A stretch of 64,000 nucleotides of DNA from Brevibacillus brevis (GCF_022026395.1 NZ_CP041767.1:3876501-3940500); one strand, 5' to 3'. Positions 53,769 through 63,093 are shown, numbered from the stretch's first letter. The notes: a model not told the origin generated them from the sequence alone. Numbers and translations: made by a program.

Positions 53769-54928
53769 CGTACACTCCCCCCTACGACCAAACTAGCATT
53801 CAAGGCCTGAAACAAATCGGCTATGACATCATCTGGATGCTCGATGCCAACCGACAGTCGCAATAATCGATCACAAACACCGACATGCTCTCTGACTTCT
53901 TGCGGGATATCCGCGTGAGTCTGCGTCGCCGGATACGTACACAATGACTCGACACCACCCAGGCTTTCGGCAAAGGACACGATTTGCAGATTTTGCAGGA
54001 ACAATCCCACCTGCTCTGCATCGCGTACGCGGAACGATACCATCCCACTATGCCCGGTCGCTTGATTCACCTGGATCTCATGCCCGGGATGCTCTGGTAG
54101 ACCTGGATAAAATACCTCCGCTACTGCCGGATGCTCACGCAGTTTTTCCGCTACAATCAACGCGTTGGATTGATGACGCTCCATCCGCAATGCCAATGTC
54201 TTCATCCCGCGAATGAGAAGCCAGCAATCCTGCGGTCCAAGTACAGCACCGATTGAATTGTGCAAAAACCGGATTTTTTCCGACAACTCTTCTCCTTTTG
54301 TTACGATGAGTCCAGCCAGTACATCGTTATGTCCTGCCAAATACTTGGTTGCACTATGTAAAACGATATCTGCACCAAGCTCTAGTGGGCGTTGACAATA
54401 GGGGGTTAAAAATGTGTTGTCTACAATCGTCAGGAGCCCGTGCTGTTTCGCCAATTGCGTTACTGCTCGAATGTCGGTAATCTGCATGAGCGGATTGGTT
54501 GGTGTCTCGACGAAGATGGCCTTTGTCTCTGGGCGAATCGCATTTTTGAGTGCATCAATGTCACGCAAATCCACGTACGAAAATGTCAGACCGTAACGAG
54601 AGAGCACTTGCTCGAACAATCGATAGGTTCCCCCGTAAAGATCGAGTGAAACGATCAGATGATCCCCCTGGGAAAACAAGCCCATGACGGTGTGAACAGC
54701 AGCCATACCAGAGGCGCAAGCGAATCCTGCATCTCCTGATTCCGCTTCAGCGATGGTTTCCTCCAAAATAGTGCGAGTAGGATTAGCTGTGCGCGTATAA
54801 TCATATCCAGTGCTCTGGCCCAAGGCAGGATGACAATAAGCCGTTGCATAGTAAACAGGAAAACTCACCGCCCCTGTTTTTTCGTCTCTGCCTACTCCCG
54901 CCTGAATCAACTTTGTTTCCAATTTCAT
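53765..54928 (-). CDS. metI: Cystathionine gamma-synthase / O-acetylhomoserine thiolyase
   Basis: PLP enzyme of 387 residues that joins an activated homoserine to cysteine (or sulfide). The PLP lysine is in SATKYLAGHNDVLAG, with YDYTRTANPTRTILEE and FVETPTNPLMQITDI. ATG 54928 follows GGAGGGAGA. It is the first gene behind a SAM-I riboswitch, so it is made when S-adenosylmethionine is scarce, and is translationally coupled to metC. Confidence 0.93.
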   Translation of the reverse strand: MKLETKLIQAGVGRDEKTGAVSFPVYYATAYCHPALGQSTGYDYTRTANPTRTILEETIAEAESGDAGFACASGMAAVHTVMGLFSQGDHLIVSLDLYGGTYRLFEQVLSRYGLTFSYVDLRDIDALKNAIRPETKAIFVETPTNPLMQITDIRAVTQLAKQHGLLTIVDNTFLTPYCQRPLELGADIVLHSATKYLAGHNDVLAGLIVTKGEELSEKIRFLHNSIGAVLGPQDCWLLIRGMKTLALRMERHQSNALIVAEKLREHPAVAEVFYPGLPEHPGHEIQVNQATGHSGMVSFRVRDAEQVGLFLQNLQIVSFAESLGGVESLCTYPATQTHADIPQEVREHVGVCDRLLRLSVGIEHPDDVIADLFQALNASLVVGGSVR

Positions 54929-54964
54929 GTCTGTTTCTCTCCCTCCAATAGTGTACGAGGGCAT

Positions 54965-55146
54965 CAAAAAAGCCCCCTTTCCTCTGAAAGAAGGCTTTGT
55001 TTACGTCACCGTAAGCAAATCCTTCTCATCTTTCAGAGTTTGATAACTCTGCAGGAATTAGCACCATTATCTCCCTGTTAAAATACAGGTGATTGGTTGC
55101 CGGGCATCATCGGGCCAGTCCCTCCGCCGCTCTGGATAAGAAGATT
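54965..55146 (-). promoter_or_regulatory. SAM-I riboswitch (S box) with terminator, upstream of metI-metC
   Basis: The minus strand has the complete S-box core: CTTATCCAGAGCGGCGGAGG, then GGCCCGATGATGCCCGGCAA, GGTGCTAATTCC and the closing GATGAGAAGG, which pairs with CTTCTTATC. A terminator follows at 54965-54998 (AAAGCCTTCTTTC with GAAAGGGGGCTTT, then T run). Binding of SAM ends transcription before metI. Confidence 0.97.
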
Positions 55147-55169
55147 GCTATTCAATTCGATTGACCCTA

Positions 55170-55199
55170 ATAGTAAAGGATCGGCAGGATTCTTGTCAA
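55170..55199 (-). promoter_or_regulatory. Promoter of the metI riboswitch leader
   Basis: TTGACA (55194-55199), 18 bases, TACTAT (55170-55175), placed about 25 bases before the riboswitch core. Confidence 0.7.
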
Positions 55200-55216
55200 C
55201 AATTTATTTCCACCCG

Positions 55217-55675
55217 TTAATTTGCATCTTTCAAGGCGGTCATAACTTGATTGTCCAGCTTCGCTGCTGCGTTTTTGTCATACGTTTTTTCATATTGTGG
55301 TTCTACGGAAATACGGGAACCGTAAAACATAATATCACGAACAGCCTCAATTTTGATCTCTGCCATGGCCAGCTTGAGCGGAACTCCTTCCAAGCGGTCT
55401 GTTTTAACGACAGCACGACCATTAATGGCAAAAGACGAGCCGGCACCGATCAAATGCAGGACAACCTGCGGTTCCTTCGCAATATTAGCCAAAATACGGG
55501 AGCGATTATCCACGGCAAAACGAATCGTATCGGCGCTGACAGCATACGTCCAGGACAAGGAGCTGAGCGATGGTGCCCCTGACTCATGGTCTACTGTGCC
55601 CAAAGTAACAAAGCGCTCCTTTTGCAAGAGCTTGAATAAATCTTCGGAAAGAGATTGGGAAACAGTTTCAGCCAT
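55217..55675 (-). CDS. Pyridoxamine-5'-phosphate-oxidase-fold protein
   Basis: A 152-residue split-barrel flavin-binding-type protein (LLQKERFVTLGTVDHESGAPSLSSLSW at the N-terminus, LHLIGAGSSFAINGRA centrally). Such small proteins bind FMN, F420 or haem, and substrate cannot be inferred. ATG 55675 follows AGGAGG by seven bases. Confidence 0.82.
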   Translation of the reverse strand: MAETVSQSLSEDLFKLLQKERFVTLGTVDHESGAPSLSSLSWTYAVSADTIRFAVDNRSRILANIAKEPQVVLHLIGAGSSFAINGRAVVKTDRLEGVPLKLAMAEIKIEAVRDIMFYGSRISVEPQYEKTYDKNAAAKLDNQVMTALKDAN

Positions 55676-55821
55676 TTCAAAGCCTCCTAACAAACGTTTT
55701 GTACGTTCATTTTACCCTTCGCACAGCTGATAGGCAAACGTTTCCTCTCCACCTTGATTCTGGTTGTCTTTTTCCCTAGACTGGTAGGTAACGATACCGA
55801 ATAGTGAAAGGGGATGACAGC

Positions 55822-56154
55822 TTGTCGCCTACAGACCGTCTCATGCAGCAAATTGATCAAGTTCTTGAAGAGCTTCAGGAAGTTCGGAAGGTAAATGAGC
55901 GGATGCACAAAATTGCGATGTTCCTGGAAGATATCCGACTAGCAGATGTAATCCAAAATTACACAGCCCCGCGCAAGCTGCTCTGGATCAATTTCCTCGC
56001 AGGTCTTGCCCGGGGTCTGGGATTGACGATTGGTACTGCTATCGTTTTGGCTTTCCTCGGCTCCCTCTTGACGCAATTTCTTTCGATCCCCATTCTGGGT
56101 GATTACATCAGACAATTGGTGGAGTACGTCGAGACTTACAAGCAGCGGCCTTAA
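55822..56154 (+). CDS. DUF5665-like membrane protein
   Basis: A 110-residue protein with an N-terminal coiled coil (RLMQQIDQVLEELQEVRKVNER) and a hydrophobic C-terminal region (GLARGLGLTIGTAIVLAFLGSLL) ending near a short amphipathic helix. This layout fits DUF5665, of unknown function. TTG 55822 is chosen as start because AAAGGGG stands eight bases before it; a GTG six codons upstream has no ribosome site. Confidence 0.72.
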   Translation: MSPTDRLMQQIDQVLEELQEVRKVNERMHKIAMFLEDIRLADVIQNYTAPRKLLWINFLAGLARGLGLTIGTAIVLAFLGSLLTQFLSIPILGDYIRQLVEYVETYKQRP

Positions 56155-56163
56155 TGATAGAGA

Positions 56164-57552
56164 CTAGTCTCTGTCCTCGTCATGATCGTCATCGTCATCA
56201 TCGTGATCGTCATTCCATTCCTTACCGTGCTTTTTCCAATAACCATACGCGTTGCCGTTGGGATGCTTATCTTTCTGCTTCCCTTTTTCTTTTTTCTTTT
56301 TGTCATCATCATCATTTTCATCGCCGTCTGTTGGCTTCACAGGCTCGACAATGACTTTTGTGCTTAATGCAACGTCAGCTTTCTTAACCAGCTTATCGTC
56401 TTCATACAGTGCGAATTGAATGGATTTGGCGCTAAAGGAACGATTCTTGTAAGACAAGGTCAAAGAAAACTCACCTTTGTCATTCGGTTCAATCTCTTTT
56501 TTCTGACCGTCTGGAGCGATCACAAACAGCTCAGTATCGTCCTTTTTGTTCCAGCCGCTTACTGTCCCTTTCACCTGAATGGACTTGGCGGCAGGATTGT
56601 TTACAGCAGTCGCCTTGATGGCATATTCGGTCGCTTGATCCTTATCAGGGGCGTTAACAATTTCTACCTGAACGGATTCGGAATCAACCTTCTTGCCATC
56701 CTCATAAACCTCGATCAAGGCTTTTTGATCTTTTGCTGCTTGTACATCCTTTACTGAAACCGTAAAGCTGCTTACGCCATCCCACAGCTTCTTCACGTTT
56801 GCGTCTTTTTTCACGCCATTATAGGTGACAGTTACTTTGTCTGCCCCCTGCTTGACAATTCCTTTTACTTTTAGTTCTTTTTTCTTCGCATCCAATACAG
56901 TCATGGTATGGATGATCATTTCCTTATCTTCTTCTGCTTTTGGAACGATCTTTACCTTTTCGCTATCGACCAGCTTGCTGCCTGCGTAGGCACTCACGGT
57001 TACATACGGTTCATAGGATGCATCCGGAGCTTCAAAGCTGACTGTAAAAGAGTGATCGTTGGTCGGAACGACTTCAATGATGTCAGAATTCGGCTTTTTC
57101 ACAACAACCTTGGTGACATCCGAAGTCACAATCCCCTTTATGTATACCTTGTTATTTTCAGTCTTGGCATTTACGCTCACGATTTCTTCAGCATTCTCTG
57201 TCAGGCGCACTTCCAGCCAGATATCGCTGTAGTACTCGTTGTAGATACGCTCCCACTCTGCTTTGTTTTCTTCCATATACGTTTGGAGCTTCGTATTCAA
57301 GTTAATCTCATCTACAATAATGTACAAGTGATCTGCCTGATTCTTCAAGAGCATGTTCAGTGTCGTTGGATCATTTTGGGCAAGTTCCTTAAGATTGTAG
57401 CGCGTGACTTGCTTCCCCTCGTCATTCATGACTACCTTTGTGGCACTTGGACTAGCAATCGAGCTTGCATTGGCAAAAATTGGCGTCAAACAGCCAAGAA
57501 TACCTGCCGCTGTCACCACTGCTAATACGGGCTTGGTCATGTACTTTTTCAA
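56164..57552 (-). CDS. Secreted protein with three Ig-like repeats and a poly-aspartate tail
   Basis: A 462-residue exported protein of unknown function. The start TTG 57552 follows AGAAGGGGG by eight bases and opens a signal peptide (TKPVLAVVTAAGILGCLTPIFANA), perhaps with a lipobox-like ILGC. After an N-terminal domain come three related beta-rich repeats of about 75-80 residues (about 134-205, 222-299, 323-402), each starting with an I-x-V-K-G-x-V strand and closing with Y-x-x-x-K-x-V. The last 55 residues are extremely charged, rich in Lys, then Asp runs and His. Calcium binding or wall attachment is possible (speculation). Confidence 0.7.
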   Translation of the reverse strand: MKKYMTKPVLAVVTAAGILGCLTPIFANASSIASPSATKVVMNDEGKQVTRYNLKELAQNDPTTLNMLLKNQADHLYIIVDEINLNTKLQTYMEENKAEWERIYNEYYSDIWLEVRLTENAEEIVSVNAKTENNKVYIKGIVTSDVTKVVVKKPNSDIIEVVPTNDHSFTVSFEAPDASYEPYVTVSAYAGSKLVDSEKVKIVPKAEEDKEMIIHTMTVLDAKKKELKVKGIVKQGADKVTVTYNGVKKDANVKKLWDGVSSFTVSVKDVQAAKDQKALIEVYEDGKKVDSESVQVEIVNAPDKDQATEYAIKATAVNNPAAKSIQVKGTVSGWNKKDDTELFVIAPDGQKKEIEPNDKGEFSLTLSYKNRSFSAKSIQFALYEDDKLVKKADVALSTKVIVEPVKPTDGDENDDDDKKKKEKGKQKDKHPNGNAYGYWKKHGKEWNDDHDDDDDDHDEDRD

Positions 57553-57742
57553 TGGTAGTTCCCCCTTCTCGTCTGTCAAAATCCCCCTGTATGCTTGGGG
57601 CATGAATATTGACGGGAAATCATTTTCAAAAGTTGCATGATCCAAGAAACCGCGTCTTATTACCTATGAAATGCGCATGATACAAAAAAACTCCACCCAC
57701 CTTCCGAATCATTTCGGCAAGTGGAGGGGAGTCATTGTCCCG

Positions 57743-58018
57743 TTAGTTGCAGTTGTACTTGGGTTCGCTTTCAATCGCGACCAATAAAGCTTCGACTGAT
57801 TCAGCAGGGTATCGCACTTCCACAGACTGTGAATCAGCGTTCCCAAATAGCACGTACCAGCTACCTTCCTGACGATAACCGATATCGCTCATTTGATGAT
57901 CCTCTCTCAGCAATTGCAAGAAAAAAGCAGCGGTATCCAAAGCAGAGCGGTCTTCTGGTCGCGCATCGGCAACCACTTGAATTTGGAGCCAATTAAAAAG
58001 TGCATCTTCACGCTTCAC
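57743..58018 (-). CDS. Hypothetical small acidic protein
   Basis: A 91-residue cytoplasmic protein I do not recognise. It starts with GTG 58018 behind AGGAGAA, ten bases after the YlaH-like gene, so the two are probably co-transcribed. It has an N-terminal helical part (KREDALFNWLQIQVVADARP) and a C-terminal strand region (GSWYVLFGNADSQSVEVRY). Confidence 0.65.
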   Translation of the reverse strand: MKREDALFNWLQIQVVADARPEDRSALDTAAFFLQLLREDHQMSDIGYRQEGSWYVLFGNADSQSVEVRYPAESVEALLVAIESEPKYNCN

Positions 58019-58028
58019 GTGGTTCTCC

Positions 58029-58358
58029 TCACTTTCGCCCAGTTTGCTCCGGTTTGATCCGTACCTTTACAATCACGAGTATCGCGATCGCCACCAGCAT
58101 TGCACTTTTCACAGGAAGCTGCACATCCAAAATAGCGAAAATGAGAGCTCCAACAAATAAAAGGATGTACAAGAGCACGTTTTTCAAAATAGGCATACGG
58201 ATACGGGTAGCAAAGCCAAGATAATAGACAATAATTAATTCCACAAACAAAATCCAGGCCCGATATTTATCAGCCCATATGCGAAAGCTGTCATATGCTG
58301 TGAGCTGATCTGGATTTGTTGGCACATAAGTTGATGCGATTTGTATCCAGTCCATCAC
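58029..58358 (-). CDS. ylaH: YlaH-like membrane protein
   Basis: A 109-residue protein with three hydrophobic segments (WILFVELIIVYYLGFATRIRMP, LLYILLFVGALIFAIL, SAMLVAIAILVIVKVRI). Pattern and location near typA match YlaH of B. subtilis, of unknown function. GTG 58358 and ATG 58355 are both behind AGGAGA; the ATG may be preferred. Confidence 0.78.
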   Translation of the reverse strand: MMDWIQIASTYVPTNPDQLTAYDSFRIWADKYRAWILFVELIIVYYLGFATRIRMPILKNVLLYILLFVGALIFAILDVQLPVKSAMLVAIAILVIVKVRIKPEQTGRK

Positions 58359-58586
58359 TTATCTCTCCTGTCTTCAAGCGGTGAAACTCCTACCGCTTCA
58401 CATGCCACCTCATAGGCGGAATGAAACGAATAGTTACTCCTTTTTTCTTAGGAAAACGCTATCTTTCTTACTTTATCAGGTGGTGCATTCTGTGTCAAAA
58501 AACGGTAGGCCCTTCCATGTGGCTGGCAAGATTTTCGCCGTACATGCTATGATGAGGGTATGTCAGTTGAAAAAGGTGGGAATAAG

Positions 58587-59060
58587 ATGAGCTTGTATGA
58601 TATTGCCGTCAAAACGATTTCCGGTGAAGAGCAGACATTGGACGCCTTCAAAGGCCATGTCCTGCTAATCGTGAACGTCGCCAGCCAATGCGGCCTTACC
58701 CCTCAATACAAAGGGCTACAGGGGCTGTATGAGCGTTATCAAGATAAGGGGCTGGTCGTTCTTGGCTTCCCTTGCAACCAATTCGCTGGGCAAGAGCCAG
58801 GAACAGAAGAGGAAATCGCAACGTTCTGCGATCGCAATTACGGCGTGACGTTCCCGCTATTTGCGAAGATCGATGTCAATGGTCCTGGTACCCACCCGTT
58901 GTATCAGTACTTAAAGGAACATGCTCCTAGCGAAGAAAATCCAGATATCGAATGGAACTTCGCCAAATTCCTCGTGGATAAAGACGGTCGTGTCGTGAAA
59001 CGCATCAGTGCTCGTACTCAACCCGAAGAACTCAGCTCAGATATTGAGAGTCTGTTGTAA
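58587..59060 (+). CDS. bsaA: Glutathione-peroxidase-family thiol peroxidase
   Basis: A 157-residue peroxidase. The peroxidatic cysteine is Cys35 in VASQCGLTPQY, followed by LGFPCNQFAGQEPG and the conserved Trp in EWNFAKFLV. Bacteria without glutathione usually reduce such enzymes with thioredoxin. ATG 58587 follows AAAAGGTGGG. Confidence 0.93.
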   Translation: MSLYDIAVKTISGEEQTLDAFKGHVLLIVNVASQCGLTPQYKGLQGLYERYQDKGLVVLGFPCNQFAGQEPGTEEEIATFCDRNYGVTFPLFAKIDVNGPGTHPLYQYLKEHAPSEENPDIEWNFAKFLVDKDGRVVKRISARTQPEELSSDIESLL

Positions 59061-59074
59061 GGACAAGCCCAAAT

Positions 59075-59118
59075 AAAAACGCCACTTCATCCCCAAACAG
59101 GATCAAGTGGCGTTCTTT
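59075..59118. terminator. Shared terminator between bsaA and typA
   Basis: AACGCCACTT pairs with AAGTGGCGTT around a 17-base loop; T-rich runs follow on the plus strand. Confidence 0.85.
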
Positions 59119-59129
59119 TCTTTTCAATC

Positions 59130-60971
59130 TTACGCTTGCGGTTGTGCTTCATAGCGTCTTTGCTTCTCATAGCGCTCACGATCTGATTTGTTCAGATATT
59201 TTTTGCGCAGACGAACGGATTGAGGCGTTACTTCGCACAGCTCATCGTCGTTCAGATATTCCAGTGCCTCTTCCAAAGACAACATGCGAGGAGCCTTCAT
59301 TTTGACAGTCTCATCTTTGGTCGCAGAACGTACGTTGGTCGCATGCTTTTCTTTACATACGTTCACAACAAGATCGTTGTCACGGTTGTGCTCGCCCACG
59401 ATCATGCCTTCGTATACTTCTGTACCTGGGTGAATGAACATGGTTCCGCGATCTTCTACGGACATCAAGCCATATGTGGTAGCTGTTCCTGTCTCATGGG
59501 AAATAAGTACCCCTGCGTGACGTCCTCCTACCGCTCCTGGTACAAGTGGACGATAGCTGTCGAAGGAGTGGTTAAGAATACCGTAACCGCGTGTAATCGT
59601 CAAGAACTCTGTACGATATCCGATCAAACCGCGGGATGGAATAATGAATTCCAGGCGAACTTGTCCGAAGCCGTTGTTGATCATGTTAACCATCTCGGCT
59701 TTACGTTGACCCAATGTCTCCATAACCGCCCCTGTGTACTCTTCAGGCACATCAATGATCAACAGCTCAGCCGGTTCCATTTTTTGGCCATCGATCATAC
59801 GAATGATAACCTCAGGCTTGGACACGCCCAGCTCAAAGCCTTCACGACGCATGTTCTCAACCAAGATGGACAAGTGCAATTCACCGCGTCCGGAAACCAC
59901 ATACGCATCTGGCGAATCTGTTTCATCTACACGCAGAGATACATCTGTCTCCAGCTCAGCCATCAGACGATCACGCAGTTTGCGGGAAGTCACGTGCTTA
60001 CCTTCGCGACCAGCAAACGGGCTGTTATTCACAAGGAATGTCATTTGCAGGGTAGGCTCGTCAATTTTCAGGAGTGGCAATGCCTCTGGATGATCAACGT
60101 GGCAAACGGTTTCCCCAACGTTGATATCGTCAATACCAGAAATCGCTACGATATCCCCTGCTCTTGCTGTTTTTTGCTCAACACGCTGCAAACCGGAGAA
60201 TCCGAACAGCTTTTGAATCCGTGCCTTTTTCACTTCGCCTTCGCGTGTAGTGACAGATACCATTTCATTCAGGTTCATGGTACCGCGATAGATGCGGCCA
60301 ATCCCAATACGACCCAAAAAGTCGTTGTAATCCAGCATGGTTACTTGCATTTGGAGCGGAGCAGATTCGTCTGCGTCAGGAGCAGGCATATGCTCTACGA
60401 TGGTGTCAAACAGTGGGCGAAGGTCGCCTTCCAGCTTATCTGGCTCAAGTCCTGCAATCCCTTGCAGACCAGAAGCATATACGATCGGGAATTCCAGTTG
60501 GTCTTCCGTCGCATCCAGATCAATGAACAGGTCGTACACTTCGTTGATAACTTCTTGAGGACGTGCATTGTCGCGGTCTACTTTGTTCACGACAACGATA
60601 GGGGTAACTTTAGCTTCCAGCGCTTTTTTCAATACAAAGCGCGTTTGTGGCATACAGCCTTCGAAGGCGTCGACGATCAACAGAACGCCATCCACCATGC
60701 TCATGATACGCTCAACCTCGCCACCGAAGTCAGCATGGCCTGGTGTATCCAAGATGTTAATCGTGAAATCTTTGTATTTGACAGAAGTGGTTTTCGCCAG
60801 GATCGTAATTCCACGCTCGCGCTCCAGGTCGTTGGAGTCCATCATTCTCTCTTCTACCTGTTGGTTCGAGCGGAATGTGCCCGATTGGATCAAAAGTTTG
60901 TCAACCAGTGTGGTTTTTCCGTGGTCAACGTGGGCAATAATTGCAATGTTGCGTATGTCAAGACGCTTCAT
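59130..60971 (-). CDS. typA: Ribosome-associated translational GTPase TypA/BipA
   Basis: A 613-residue GTPase of the EF-G superfamily that assists 50S assembly, especially at low temperature. The G motifs are [32 protein letters not shown] and [11 protein letters not shown]; the TypA-specific C-terminal domain contains [26 protein letters not shown] precedes the ATG. It is the ylaG equivalent, beside the YlaH-like gene. Confidence 0.97.
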   Translation of the reverse strand: MKRLDIRNIAIIAHVDHGKTTLVDKLLIQSGTFRSNQQVEERMMDSNDLERERGITILAKTTSVKYKDFTINILDTPGHADFGGEVERIMSMVDGVLLIVDAFEGCMPQTRFVLKKALEAKVTPIVVVNKVDRDNARPQEVINEVYDLFIDLDATEDQLEFPIVYASGLQGIAGLEPDKLEGDLRPLFDTIVEHMPAPDADESAPLQMQVTMLDYNDFLGRIGIGRIYRGTMNLNEMVSVTTREGEVKKARIQKLFGFSGLQRVEQKTARAGDIVAISGIDDINVGETVCHVDHPEALPLLKIDEPTLQMTFLVNNSPFAGREGKHVTSRKLRDRLMAELETDVSLRVDETDSPDAYVVSGRGELHLSILVENMRREGFELGVSKPEVIIRMIDGQKMEPAELLIIDVPEEYTGAVMETLGQRKAEMVNMINNGFGQVRLEFIIPSRGLIGYRTEFLTITRGYGILNHSFDSYRPLVPGAVGGRHAGVLISHETGTATTYGLMSVEDRGTMFIHPGTEVYEGMIVGEHNRDNDLVVNVCKEKHATNVRSATKDETVKMKAPRMLSLEEALEYLNDDELCEVTPQSVRLRKKYLNKSDRERYEKQRRYEAQPQA

Positions 60972-61058
60972 GTGAACCTCCTCTATTATGCATACCTTCC
61001 ATATTAACAGGTAGTGAAACGCGGCACAATGGGCAGTTTTTTACGGGAGCCACTTCCA

Positions 61059-61087
61059 GAGTAAGAGACTTCGTTTTCGTCATACTA
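61059..61087 (+). promoter_or_regulatory. SigG-type promoter of the second YhcN/YlaJ lipoprotein gene
   Basis: GAGTA (61059-61063), 17 bases, CATACTA (61081-61087), with one mismatch in the -35. The spacing and -10 are identical to those of the promoter found after the phoH-like gene. Confidence 0.55.
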
Positions 61088-61110
61088 AGGAAAATGGAGG
61101 TGGCATACGT

Positions 61111-61722
61111 ATGAAACGGAGTGGCCCGAAATGTTTGGTTGGCTTGCTTTTGATTGCAACCATGATGACCGGATGCGCAAGCTCGAACAGCCATCCAAAA
61201 AATCAAGCGCACACACAAAGTACCACCAATCAGCAGGCCCCGGGTGCCAGGACTAGCCTCGCTCATGATTATCATGCCTACACTGGCGGAATCAATGCCC
61301 GCAATTATCACAAAGGCTATACGGTCAATGGTTTCAATCAGGATTTGGCTGAACAGCTCACCTTGGTCGCAGATGAAGTGCCTGGTGTGGAACGTGCTAC
61401 TGTTCTCGTAAGCGGCACAGATGCAGTCGTCGGAATTCGTGTTCGGAAAAACTTTGGCCCTGAGCAAACGCGCATAATCGAACAGCAAGTCCACTCAGCC
61501 GTTCGTTCACGTGTTCCCAACTTCTCGATCCAAGTAGCCTCCGACGCAGCCACATTTGATCGGATTCGTGCCATCCATGCAGATATTTATGAAGAAGCTA
61601 CGCATCGGACCAATCAAGTTGATGTGAGACCCAACATGAATAGTCAGATCACCAATACATCCACGGAATTTCGTTCTCTGCTCCATGATATTGGCGGCAG
61701 AATTCCTACTGTCACTCCATGA
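61111..61722 (+). CDS. YhcN/YlaJ-family sporulation lipoprotein (second copy)
   Basis: A 203-residue lipoprotein with lipobox MMTGC and a YhcN/YlaJ domain (about residues 75-180; LTLVADEVPGVERATVLVSGTDAVVGIRV, SDAATFDRIRAIHADIY). A Gln/Asn/Ser-rich linker separates the lipid anchor from the domain. It shares the domain but little other identity with the copy at 51.9 kb. GGAGG lies ten bases before the ATG and a SigG-like promoter just upstream, so forespore expression is likely. Confidence 0.83.
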   Translation: MKRSGPKCLVGLLLIATMMTGCASSNSHPKNQAHTQSTTNQQAPGARTSLAHDYHAYTGGINARNYHKGYTVNGFNQDLAEQLTLVADEVPGVERATVLVSGTDAVVGIRVRKNFGPEQTRIIEQQVHSAVRSRVPNFSIQVASDAATFDRIRAIHADIYEEATHRTNQVDVRPNMNSQITNTSTEFRSLLHDIGGRIPTVTP

Positions 61723-61744
61723 TGACAAATAGGAATCGAAGCTC

Positions 61745-61780
61745 CATATAAAAGAGGTGCGGAATCAGCCCGCACCTCTT
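61745..61780 (-). terminator. Terminator after speD
   Basis: AAGAGGTGCGG and CCGCACCTCTT form an eleven-pair stem with a short loop; on the minus strand TTTATA follows. Confidence 0.82.
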
Positions 61781-61801
61781 GAAAACTTTTCCATTTGTTC
61801 C

Positions 61802-62203
61802 TTACTTTGCCGCTTCAACCAGTTTCATTTCTGGCTCAACAACTTGCAGTTCACCCAAACCACGAACTAATTTCTTCGCGTAAGTTTTTTCCGGCTTCAG
61901 CACGGATACCAAGTAGTCGATAGCGATTTGCGGATCAACGGTTTCCCCACACGTGTAGCAATCCAGGGCAGCAAAGCCGCGCTCAGGATACGTATGAATG
62001 GACAGGTGGCTTTCCGAGAGAAGAACCAGTACGGTAGCACCCTGAGGAGAAAACTGCTTCGCTTGCACACTCAGTACCGTAGCACCGCATGCCTCAGCAG
62101 CCTCAATCATTTCCTTTTTCAAAAATTCTGCGTCGTTCAACAAATCAAACTGAACTCCCCATGTGTCAACAGCAACGTGTCTTCCGAAAGTCGAATATTC
62201 CAT
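61802..62203 (-). CDS. speD: S-adenosylmethionine decarboxylase proenzyme
   Basis: Pyruvoyl enzyme supplying aminopropyl groups for spermidine. The 133-residue proenzyme self-cleaves between Glu64 and Ser65 in LLSESHLSIHTYPE; the new Ser becomes the pyruvoyl cofactor. His70 and the cysteines of DCYTCGE complete the active site. AAGGGGG precedes the ATG, with a hairpin directly upstream. No speE lies in the window. Confidence 0.96.
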   Translation of the reverse strand: MEYSTFGRHVAVDTWGVQFDLLNDAEFLKKEMIEAAEACGATVLSVQAKQFSPQGATVLVLLSESHLSIHTYPERGFAALDCYTCGETVDPQIAIDYLVSVLKPEKTYAKKLVRGLGELQVVEPEMKLVEAAK

Positions 62204-62219
62204 CTTTCGGTTCCCCCTT

Positions 62220-62250
62220 CCTAACGAGTGTAATGTTAAACATCGCTAGG
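62220..62250 (-). promoter_or_regulatory. Hairpin directly before the speD ribosome site
   Basis: In the minus-strand RNA CCUAGCGA pairs with UCGUUAGG (eight pairs, one G-U) around a 15-base loop, and the AAGGGGG ribosome site follows at once. It could tune translation; no known riboswitch is recognised. Confidence 0.35.
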
Positions 62251-62340
62251 ACCTGCGTCATTCACTAACGGGGGCGGTTTCCGTTGTTATCCACCCTTTA
62301 AAGTGAATCCTGGTTCCTAATCCTGTTTCCAACGAAAACA

Positions 62341-62370
62341 ACAATACCATGCATCGGCCTAGTTTGACAA
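62341..62370 (-). promoter_or_regulatory. Candidate SigA promoter of speD
   Basis: TTGTCA (62365-62370), 18 bases, TATTGT (62341-62346). It implies a leader of about 130 bases, which fills most of the 319-base gap 62,204-62,522; I see nothing else in that gap besides the start region of the plus-strand acetyltransferase. Confidence 0.5.
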
Positions 62371-62522
62371 TACCCTTTTTCAATAATCTATAAGAACAAT
62401 ACAAATAGGCTGACGGCTGTCTCGACAGAATGCGGAGCCGACGCCTGCTACAAGTGGCCCTCACCTATTATGAAATATGCTAAACTTTTAGAAATGAACC
62501 AGAATGGAGAGGATCACAACAC

Positions 62523-63017
62523 ATGATTACTATCCGTAATGCCAAAGCAGAAGATTTGCCAACATTAATCGCCATCGAGCACCTTTGCTTCTCACCAGAT
62601 GAGGCTGCAACACAGGAAGCATTTGAGAAGCGTATTCGATTGATTCCTGACAGTTTTTTTGTAGCGGAAGCGGATGGGATCATTGCGGGTTTGGTCAATG
62701 GACCCGTCATCGAATCCACCTTCATTACCGATGATCTGTTTCAAACGATTAAAGAAAATCCGGCAACTGGCGGACATCAAACCATTTTAGGATTAGCGGT
62801 TTCTCCCGCTTACCAAAATCGCGGTATTGCCTCCATGCTCCTCGCACACCTGGAAGCCTCCGCAAGAGAGTCCAATCGTGAGACAATCACGCTTACGTGT
62901 AAGGAAAATTTGATTGGCTACTATGAAAGTCATGGATACCTCAACAACGGTGTTTCCAGCTCAGATCATGCTGGAGCCATTTGGTACAATATGAGCAAGC
63001 CATTACAATTGCGCTAA
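62523..63017 (+). CDS. GNAT-family N-acetyltransferase (arylalkylamine-type)
   Basis: A 164-residue acetyltransferase. The acetyl-CoA loop is in ILGLAVSPAYQNRGIASMLLAHLE, and the N-terminal ITIRNAKAEDLPTLIAIEHLCFSPDEAA resembles arylalkylamine acetyltransferase-like GNATs. Speculatively it might modify amines or polyamines, given speD next door. GGAGAGG precedes the ATG. Confidence 0.83.
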   Translation: MITIRNAKAEDLPTLIAIEHLCFSPDEAATQEAFEKRIRLIPDSFFVAEADGIIAGLVNGPVIESTFITDDLFQTIKENPATGGHQTILGLAVSPAYQNRGIASMLLAHLEASARESNRETITLTCKENLIGYYESHGYLNNGVSSSDHAGAIWYNMSKPLQLR

Positions 63018-63033
63018 GTGAAGGGCAAATAGT

Positions 63034-63072
63034 AAAAGCGGGACCTCTTGTTAGGAGGAAACCCGCTTTTTG
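63034..63072 (+). terminator. Terminator after the acetyltransferase gene
   Basis: AAAAGCGGG and CCCGCTTTT form a nine-pair stem with a 19-base loop that can itself fold (CCTC with GAGG), followed by T residues. Confidence 0.8.
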
Positions 63073-63093
63073 TTATTCGCTATGTGATCCAAT

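Noticed and set aside
59220-61007. A 595-codon open frame on the plus strand
   Set aside because: It is the exact antisense of typA, with no ribosome site and unnatural residue composition; typA is clearly the coding strand.
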